The notes under the pieces were generated by a model, which had not been told where the DNA came from, did not search any database, and saw only the letters and a program-made list of their open reading frames with translations. This document shows positions 1 through 4,301 of a DNA stretch of 14,295 nt, in pieces. This DNA is from CAYRIH01 sp964424375 (GTDB lineage: Bacteria; Patescibacteriota; Kazan-3B-28; UBA10110): positions 1 through 14,295 of the forward strand of contig CAYRIH010000014.1 of assembly GCA_964424375.1 (NCBI GenBank). The letters run 5' to 3'. Both the position numbers and the translations under genes were made by a program. The first letter of the stretch is position 1. Every line of letters starts with the position of its first letter.

Positions 1-550
1 GGTCTAAAGAACTGGCCATAGCCACTAATCCCCAACGACTAACCCGACCATATGTTGGTTTAAGTCCTACTACGCCGCAAAAAGCCGCTGGTTGGCGAAT
101 AGAGCCACCAGTATCACTTCCCAAGCTAAAAGGAGTAATGCCAGTTGCCACTGCTGCTGCAGAGCCACCAGAACTGCCCCCAGGCACTCGGCTGGGATCT
201 AGTGGATTTTTAGTAGCACCAAAAGCTGAATTTTCTGTACTGGAACCCATAGCAAATTCATCTAAATTGGCTTTGCCTGCTATCCAATAACCAGCTTGTT
301 TTAATTTAGTAATTACAGTTGCATCGTACGGAGATGTAAAATGCTCTAGCATCTTTGAGGCACAGGTAGTTGGATAATCAACTGTCACGATATTATCTTT
401 AATAAAACATGGTACAGCTAGTTTTCCACTATCAGTTTTTGCAGGAGGCTTGTTGGCAATAGATAATAATATATTAAATTCTTTACTAGCCTTATTGACC
501 ACCTCAAGAAATTTACCTAAATCAATTTTTTTCGCTTCTTGTATATTCAT
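1..550 (-). CDS. gatA: Glu-tRNA(Gln)/Asp-tRNA(Asn) amidotransferase subunit A, 3' end cut by window edge
   Basis: GatA is the glutaminase subunit of GatCAB. It releases ammonia from glutamine so that GatB can amidate misacylated Glu-tRNA(Gln) or Asp-tRNA(Asn) in the cytoplasm. I translated 183 residues; the rest lies outside the window. The amidase signature is clear: FIKDN with Lys51, GGSSGGSAAA with the cis-Ser at 126, and GSDTGGSIRQPAAF with the nucleophile Ser150. The Lys/Ser/Ser spacing matches the known S. aureus triad (79/154/178) exactly, but shifted by 28, so the N-terminus is about 28 residues short. The start is secure: the gatC stop and this ATG overlap as TAATG, implying translational coupling, and the frame upstream closes at a TAA (575-577) with no ATG, GTG or TTG between. 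No good Shine-Dalgarno sequence is visible. No gatB is in the window. Confidence 0.97.
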   Translation of the reverse strand, partial: MNIQEAKKIDLGKFLEVVNKASKEFNILLSIANKPPAKTDSGKLAVPCFIKDNIVTVDYPTTCASKMLEHFTSPYDATVITKLKQAGYWIAGKANLDEFAMGSSTENSAFGATKNPLDPSRVPGGSSGGSAAAVATGITPFSLGSDTGGSIRQPAAFCGVVGLKPTYGRVSRWGLVAMASSLD

Positions 551-849
551 TAAGTTTCTCTGCCTAAAACACTTTTAACTTTAATATACCCATCCTTTGT
601 ATCTGGGGCATTCTTAAATAAATCTGCTTGGGATATCCCGCATTCAATTATTTTATCTTTAGCCAATTGATTTTCCAGCCCAGTAATCTGACCCACATCA
701 GCCACATTTGATATATCTAATTTCTGCAATTCATTAACATAGCCTAAAATATCTGATAGTTGTTTACTATACAAATCTTTTTCCTCTTGGGTTAATTCAA
801 TTCTGGCTAACTTAGCTATATGTTCTATGACTTCTTTTTGCATTTTCAT
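550..849 (-). CDS. gatC: Glu-tRNA(Gln)/Asp-tRNA(Asn) amidotransferase subunit C
   Basis: GatC is the small subunit that wraps around and stabilises GatA in the GatCAB complex. The 99-residue product has the usual family length and pattern: an N-terminal helix (VIEHIAKLARIEL, residues 7-19), a second helix (EEKDLYSKQLSDILGYVNEL), a linker, and the C-terminal stretch LFKNAPDTKDGYIKVKSVL that resembles the family's 'R.D...' tail region. It overlaps gatA by one base (TAATG), supporting an operon. Two starts are possible, Met1 and Met3 (ATGAAAATG). Neither has a Shine-Dalgarno sequence; a perfect -10 box lies 9 bases upstream of the first, so the message is probably leaderless or nearly so. The stop is TAA. 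Confidence 0.96.
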   Translation of the reverse strand: MKMQKEVIEHIAKLARIELTQEEKDLYSKQLSDILGYVNELQKLDISNVADVGQITGLENQLAKDKIIECGISQADLFKNAPDTKDGYIKVKSVLGRET

Positions 850-858
850 AACACAGCT

Positions 859-888
859 ATTATAACTTAAAACCCCACCTCTAGATAA
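859..888 (-). promoter_or_regulatory. predicted gatCA promoter giving a nearly leaderless mRNA
   Basis: A perfect -10 box TATAAT lies at 864-859, exactly 9 bases before the gatC ATG (849). The expected start of transcription is about base 852, leaving a leader of about 3 bases. The best -35 match, TTATCT at 888-883 with an 18-base spacer, is weak (3 of 6). There is no extended TG. The layout matches that upstream of ligA. Confidence 0.6.
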
Positions 889-924
889 GGAAAGTCACTA
901 TCAATTAAATTATAAATTTAGATA

Positions 925-962
925 TTAAAACAGACTCGGTTGTAAAACTACCCAGTCTGTTT
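925..962 (-). terminator. intrinsic terminator after the 183-aa unknown gene
   Basis: On the minus strand a 9-bp stem (AAACAGACT / AGTCTGTTT; 962-954 with 936-928) continues inward through GGT/ACC and AC/GT pairs, broken only by single C:C and T:T mismatches, to an apical loop of three bases. A T-rich run (TTTTAATAT) follows. It begins 24 bases after the stop at 987, as expected of a factor-independent terminator for that gene. It also isolates gatCA from upstream transcription. Confidence 0.85.
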
Positions 963-986
963 GTTGGACAATGGACAACTTCTCTA

Positions 987-1538
987 TCAGCCAGCTCTAT
1001 CCCGCCAGGTTTTTTCTCTGGCTTCTTTGTCAGCAACGATTAATGGCTTCAGCTGCTCGACATTCTTTATAAGCTCAGCCGCAATCCGCTGCAAATGAAC
1101 AAGCGCTTCTTTGTCGTCAGCATCAAACAATGCTTTGTGAGTCATGGGAATGCCATTTTCAGCAAACCACACCAGCCATTCATCCAAGGAAGAACGATCC
1201 TGGATGAGCAACAACTGATTAGGCTCTCTGGCCGGATACTCTTTGGTTCCTGTCACACAGAGCTCCATTGTTAACAAATCCTCACCAGGTTGGACTTGGC
1301 ATTCCGGAAGATATTCCAACCTACCATCAATAGTAAGCTCTGCTATTATGCGTTGGAGCTGAACAGTAAATGTGGCCAAATGTGCTTGAGGTGGATCTTG
1401 GAACATAGCCGCTTCTTTTTTATTGAACGTCCGTGACAATATCCCGGACTCCCATAGGTCAGACGGCTCAACCTTTGATGCCAATACACCTGGCGAAAAA
1501 CCTGGAAGAAGTTCCACAAATTTACGCATACTTCCCAT
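987..1538 (-). CDS. unrecognised 183-aa protein
   Basis: I recognise no family. The product is soluble-looking with no signal peptide or membrane segment, and is mixed alpha/beta. Its C-terminal third (from about DEWLVWFAENG onward) is helix-rich and charged, ending in KEAREKTWRDRAG. The start is ATG at 1538: AAAGGAGGT (1554-1546) sits 7 bases upstream, which is ideal. The earlier in-frame GTG at 1547 overlaps that Shine-Dalgarno sequence and cannot be the start. The next in-frame ATG (1529) is too far away. Stops are tandem, TGA then TAG. Base use differs from the neighbours: block 1201-1260 is 30/60 G+C against 13/60 in a ligA block. With its own promoter and terminator the gene is a stand-alone unit, possibly acquired. 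That it encodes a protein is likely from the strong start signal and codon-like composition. Confidence 0.8.
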   Translation of the reverse strand: MGSMRKFVELLPGFSPGVLASKVEPSDLWESGILSRTFNKKEAAMFQDPPQAHLATFTVQLQRIIAELTIDGRLEYLPECQVQPGEDLLTMELCVTGTKEYPAREPNQLLLIQDRSSLDEWLVWFAENGIPMTHKALFDADDKEALVHLQRIAAELIKNVEQLKPLIVADKEAREKTWRDRAG

Positions 1539-1545
1539 AGGAAGC

Positions 1546-1554
1546 ACCTCCTTT
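1546..1554 (-). promoter_or_regulatory. Shine-Dalgarno sequence that fixes the 183-aa gene start
   Basis: AAAGGAGGT is nearly the full complement of the 16S rRNA 3' end. It lies 7 bases before ATG 1538 and overlaps the in-frame GTG at 1547, ruling that GTG out. The core metabolic genes in this window lack such a site. Confidence 0.85.
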
Positions 1555-1586
1555 CTGTTGTATCTGTAATGTCAAAGAGATATTCT

Positions 1587-1614
1587 AATATAACATAAAA
1601 CAAGCTCTAGTAAA
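1587..1614 (-). promoter_or_regulatory. predicted promoter of the 183-aa unknown gene
   Basis: An extended -10, TGT followed by TATATT (1595-1587), lies 16 bases from a -35-like TTTACT (1614-1609, 4 of 6). Transcription would start near 1580, giving a leader of about 40 bases with the Shine-Dalgarno sequence. An 11-base dyad, AAGAAGTTCTT (1623-1613), overlaps the -35 and could be an operator, though it may be chance. Confidence 0.6.
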
Positions 1615-1686
1615 GAACTTCTTAAATTGGTGGAGCATAGTTAATTAAGTTAGAATTTATATTAGAGAATAAGGGTTAGATTTGGG

Positions 1687-1714
1687 TATTAAAAGAGCCG
1701 GGATTTCACCGGCT
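1687..1714 (-). terminator. intrinsic terminator after the 141-aa unknown gene
   Basis: A perfect GC-rich 6-bp stem, AGCCGG (1714-1709) with CCGGCT (1701-1696), encloses a 7-base loop and is followed on the minus strand by CTTTTAATA. It begins 34 bases past the stop at 1748. The rest of 1539-1747 holds the promoter of the next gene and nothing else I recognise. Confidence 0.85.
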
Positions 1715-1747
1715 GTTGTGTAGATGAGGACATGCGCAATAGAAAAG

Positions 1748-2173
1748 TTATTTACTTGCAACATTCTCCAAGCGACTTAAGCCCTTTTGGGAAGTATCAA
1801 TAACATCTTCTGTCTTGAATCTTTCTCGGATTTCTTCCAAGTCCCACTCCGTGATAACCCATACCATATCTTCCTGTTTGACGTTATCAGGATTGACTAT
1901 CTGGCTATGGAGTTTTTCAGGATTCTCTAATTCCTGCCCGCAAGATTCTATTATGTCAGATAACACCTTTATCAAATCTTCTACGGCCGCATCACGGTCA
2001 TCGAAAATAGGATTCCGGTCTATCCCGTTAGAAAGTAGGGGTTTGTAATTATGGCCTTTACCACGACCAATTATAATCCCCCATTTTTCTGAATCCTCTG
2101 GTTGAAACACTCCAAGGTATAGGTCATTGGGATGGGTAAAGATTTCCAGGGCAGTCATAAGACTTAAACCCAT
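1748..2173 (-). CDS. unrecognised acidic 141-aa protein
   Basis: No family is recognised. The product is acidic and soluble, without a signal peptide or membrane helix. The N-terminal half looks beta-rich (DLYLGVFQPEDSEKWGIIIG) with a Gly-rich GRGKGHN turn at about 36-42. A helix with acidic residues follows (DDRDAAVEDLIKVLSDIIE), then a charged stretch near EWDLEEIRERFK. ATG at 2173 is the chosen start: AAGGAGGTGA (2190-2181), a full 10-base anti-16S match, precedes it with the usual distance, slightly long. The alternative Met6 is too far from it. Promoter and terminator are its own. G+C is higher than in ligA (32/60 in 1981-2040). Together with the 183-aa gene it forms a small islet between ligA and gatC; the two may work together, but nothing in the sequences shows it. 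Confidence 0.8.
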   Translation of the reverse strand: MGLSLMTALEIFTHPNDLYLGVFQPEDSEKWGIIIGRGKGHNYKPLLSNGIDRNPIFDDRDAAVEDLIKVLSDIIESCGQELENPEKLHSQIVNPDNVKQEDMVWVITEWDLEEIRERFKTEDVIDTSQKGLSRLENVASK

Positions 2174-2180
2174 CTTTTAT

Positions 2181-2198
2181 TCACCTCCTTATAAAAGG
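2181..2198 (-). promoter_or_regulatory. perfect Shine-Dalgarno sequence partly within a small hairpin
   Basis: AAGGAGGTGA (2190-2181) matches the 16S rRNA 3' end over all ten bases. Immediately upstream, TCCTT can pair with its AAGGA across the tetraloop TTAT (2198-2185). The 5-bp AT-rich stem is weak, so it may only mildly affect ribosome access. Confidence 0.75.
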
Positions 2199-2224
2199 AC
2201 GTCAGAGCCCCCGTTGATACTTGG

Positions 2225-2253
2225 ATTATATTCCAACTATATTTGGGTGTCAA
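2225..2253 (-). promoter_or_regulatory. consensus promoter of the 141-aa unknown gene
   Basis: TTGACA (2253-2248) and TATAAT (2230-2225) both match the housekeeping sigma consensus in full, at the optimal 17-base spacing. Transcription would start near 2218, leaving a leader of about 45 bases with the perfect Shine-Dalgarno sequence. The -35 begins directly after the T-run of the ligA terminator. Confidence 0.88.
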
Positions 2254-2254
2254 T

Positions 2255-2288
2255 TTAAAAAGCAGTCCTACAAAGGATTATTTAGCTG
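2255..2288 (-). terminator. weak intrinsic terminator candidate after ligA
   Basis: Downstream of the ligA stop, TCCT-TTGT-AGGA (2277-2266) forms a short stem. AGC/GCT may pair outside it across an unequal internal loop, and TTTTTAAATTG follows on the minus strand. The T-run is good but the stem is poor, so termination may be partial and ligA transcripts may run into the next gene. Confidence 0.45.
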
Positions 2289-2304
2289 GGGGGAATTGCA
2301 CAAT

Positions 2305-4281
2305 TTATAACAAATTATTAAATTCGGATTCAGTAATAATTTTTACACCCAATTGTTTGGCTTTATCGTACTTACTGCCTGGGTTATCCCCTGCAACTAC
2401 ATAGTCTGTATTTTTAGAAACCGAAGAACTGGATTTGCCTCCCAATAATCTGATTTTAACTTCAGCTTCCTCTCGACTTATAGATGATAATGAACCAGTC
2501 ACTACAAAAGTTTTGCCAGCCAATTTATTAGAGATGGACAACTTAGATTTTCTAATGCTTACCCCATTCTTAAATAATTTATTTATTAATAATTGACTAT
2601 CTTTGTTATGCAAAAAATCAATAATGCTTTGAGCTACTTTTTCACCCACTCCTTCAATAATTTCCAATTCTTCTTGTGAGGCATTAGCAAACTTATCCCA
2701 AGTATTAAATAACCTTATAATATCCCTGGCTGTTTGATCGCCTACATGCAAAATTCCCAAAGCATAGATAAATCTATCTAAAGTTACAGTTTTAGATTTT
2801 TGGATTGCCTCAATTAGATTAACTGCACTTTTTTCAGCAAATCTTTCTAATGGTTGCACATCCCCTTCTTCTAAAGTAAAGAAATCAGCATAGTCTTTAA
2901 CCAATCCTTCTTTATATAATTGCTCAACAATTTTTTTACCTAATCCATCTATATTAAAAGCCTTCCGAGAAACAAAATGCTCTAGCTTGCGCAACTGCAC
3001 TACAAAACATCGAGTATTTGAACATCTATGAGCAACTTCTCCTGGCTTTTTGATAATCTTACCCCCACAAACCGAACAGTTTAATGGCATGGCAAATGAC
3101 TGACTATCTTTTAATCTTTTAGCTTTTATAACAGACACAACTTCTGGGATAACATCCCCTGCTTTTTGGACTATAACTGTATCTCCAATCCTGACATCTT
3201 TTCTTTTAATTTCATCTTCATTATGTAAAGTAGCTCGGCTAACTGTGCTACCAGCTAATCTAACTGGTTTTAGAATAGCTACTGGTGTTAAAGTGCCTTG
3301 TCTACCGACTTGCACTTCTATATCTATAATTTTGGTTTCTTTCTGTTCGGCCGGGAATTTATAAGCCACAGCCCATCTAGGCGATTTAGCTGTAGCTCCT
3401 AAAATATCTCTTATTTCAATTTGATTAATTTTGATTACCACCCCATCCGTTCCGTATAGCAATTTCTCTTGGCTTCCATCCCATTTTCGAATAAATCCTA
3501 AAACCTCATCTAAATTTTTACACAATTTATTATCAGAATTTACAGAAAATCCCAATCCAGTTAAAACTTTGAATATTTCTAACTGTGTTCCAGTTAAAAT
3601 ATCGCCTTCGATATCATATACAAAGCTCTTTAAATTTCTGGCAGATGCGACCCTAGGATCTAATTGTCTAACCGTTCCAGCTGCTAGATTGCGAGGATTA
3701 GCATAAATCGGTTCTCCTTTACTAATCTGCTCACGATTTATCTTTACAAAATCTTGCTTGCTAATATAAATCTCACCAGAAACCACTACATCAACTGGTT
3801 TGGTGAGTTTTATAGGAATATTCCTAACTGTTCTTACAGTATGGGTTACATCTTCTCCTACTCTGCCATCTCCTCTGGTAGCAGCTGTTACCAATAGGCC
3901 TTTTTTATAAGTTAAAACAATTTGTAAACCATCTATTTTAAGCTCACATACATAGTTAAAATTCTTATTAGTTATTTTTTTCGCTCTGTTTTCAAATTCT
4001 TTTAATTCCGTCACAGAAAAAGCATCTTCCAAAGACATCCTTCTTTTGCTATGTGTAATTTTTTTAAAATCACCAGATACTTTATCTCCTACTCTTTTGG
4101 TGGGAGAATCTGGCAAAATTAATTTAGGGTATAGTTTCTCTAATTTTACTAATTCCCGATACAAAATATCATAATGAGCATCAGAAATTAGCGGCTTGTC
4201 TAATATATAATACCGCCGATTATGATAATTAATCTCTTTAGTTAACTCAGCAATTCGTTGTTTAGCTTGCTCTTTATTCAT
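2305..4281 (-). CDS. ligA: NAD-dependent DNA ligase
   Basis: LigA seals nicks with a 5'-phosphate in double-stranded DNA, using NAD+, in replication and excision repair. The 658-residue product is full length (E. coli has 671). Domains in order: Ia, with YHNRRYYILDKPLISDAHYD at about 19-38, which binds NMN; the adenylation domain with KIDG, catalytic Lys115; the OB fold after about 315; a four-cysteine zinc finger (Cys402, Cys405, Cys420, Cys425); helix-hairpin-helix repeats at about 430-570, including GLGKK and GVGEKVA; and a C-terminal BRCT domain (about 585-658). ATG at 4281 is preceded by no Shine-Dalgarno sequence of standard spacing but by an extended -10 box 9 bases upstream. It lies 20 bases after the ATPase gene, so it is probably read both from the operon and from its own promoter. 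Confidence 0.98.
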   Translation of the reverse strand: MNKEQAKQRIAELTKEINYHNRRYYILDKPLISDAHYDILYRELVKLEKLYPKLILPDSPTKRVGDKVSGDFKKITHSKRRMSLEDAFSVTELKEFENRAKKITNKNFNYVCELKIDGLQIVLTYKKGLLVTAATRGDGRVGEDVTHTVRTVRNIPIKLTKPVDVVVSGEIYISKQDFVKINREQISKGEPIYANPRNLAAGTVRQLDPRVASARNLKSFVYDIEGDILTGTQLEIFKVLTGLGFSVNSDNKLCKNLDEVLGFIRKWDGSQEKLLYGTDGVVIKINQIEIRDILGATAKSPRWAVAYKFPAEQKETKIIDIEVQVGRQGTLTPVAILKPVRLAGSTVSRATLHNEDEIKRKDVRIGDTVIVQKAGDVIPEVVSVIKAKRLKDSQSFAMPLNCSVCGGKIIKKPGEVAHRCSNTRCFVVQLRKLEHFVSRKAFNIDGLGKKIVEQLYKEGLVKDYADFFTLEEGDVQPLERFAEKSAVNLIEAIQKSKTVTLDRFIYALGILHVGDQTARDIIRLFNTWDKFANASQEELEIIEGVGEKVAQSIIDFLHNKDSQLLINKLFKNGVSIRKSKLSISNKLAGKTFVVTGSLSSISREEAEVKIRLLGGKSSSSVSKNTDYVVAGDNPGSKYDKAKQLGVKIITESEFNNLL

Positions 4282-4290
4282 CCTGTATTT

Positions 4291-4299
4291 ATTATAACA
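4291..4299 (-). promoter_or_regulatory. predicted ligA promoter, extended -10, leaderless layout
   Basis: TGT followed by TATAAT (4299-4291) is a full extended -10. Nine bases separate it from the ligA ATG, so transcription would start near 4284 with a leader of about 3 bases. It lies in the 20-base gap after the ATPase gene. No convincing -35 is seen, which an extended -10 can tolerate. Confidence 0.6.
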
Positions 4300-4301
4300 A
4301 G

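Noticed and set aside
987..989. TGA recoded as Gly or Trp, as in some Candidate Phyla Radiation lineages
   Set aside because: Long conserved genes (ligA, uvrA, topA) contain no in-frame TGA and encode Gly and Trp normally. The TGA stops at 987 and 7173 are followed in frame by TAG close behind, and proteins end at natural places.
1538..1547. GTG at 1547 as the start of the 183-aa gene
   Set aside because: The Shine-Dalgarno sequence (1554-1546) overlaps this codon; ATG 1538 is ideally placed 7 bases after it.
1346..1603. 85-codon open frame on the minus strand overlapping the 183-aa gene
   Set aside because: It lies in another frame of a gene that has a clear Shine-Dalgarno site, and its own composition is irregular (rich in Cys, Trp, Phe). 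It crosses the promoter of that gene.
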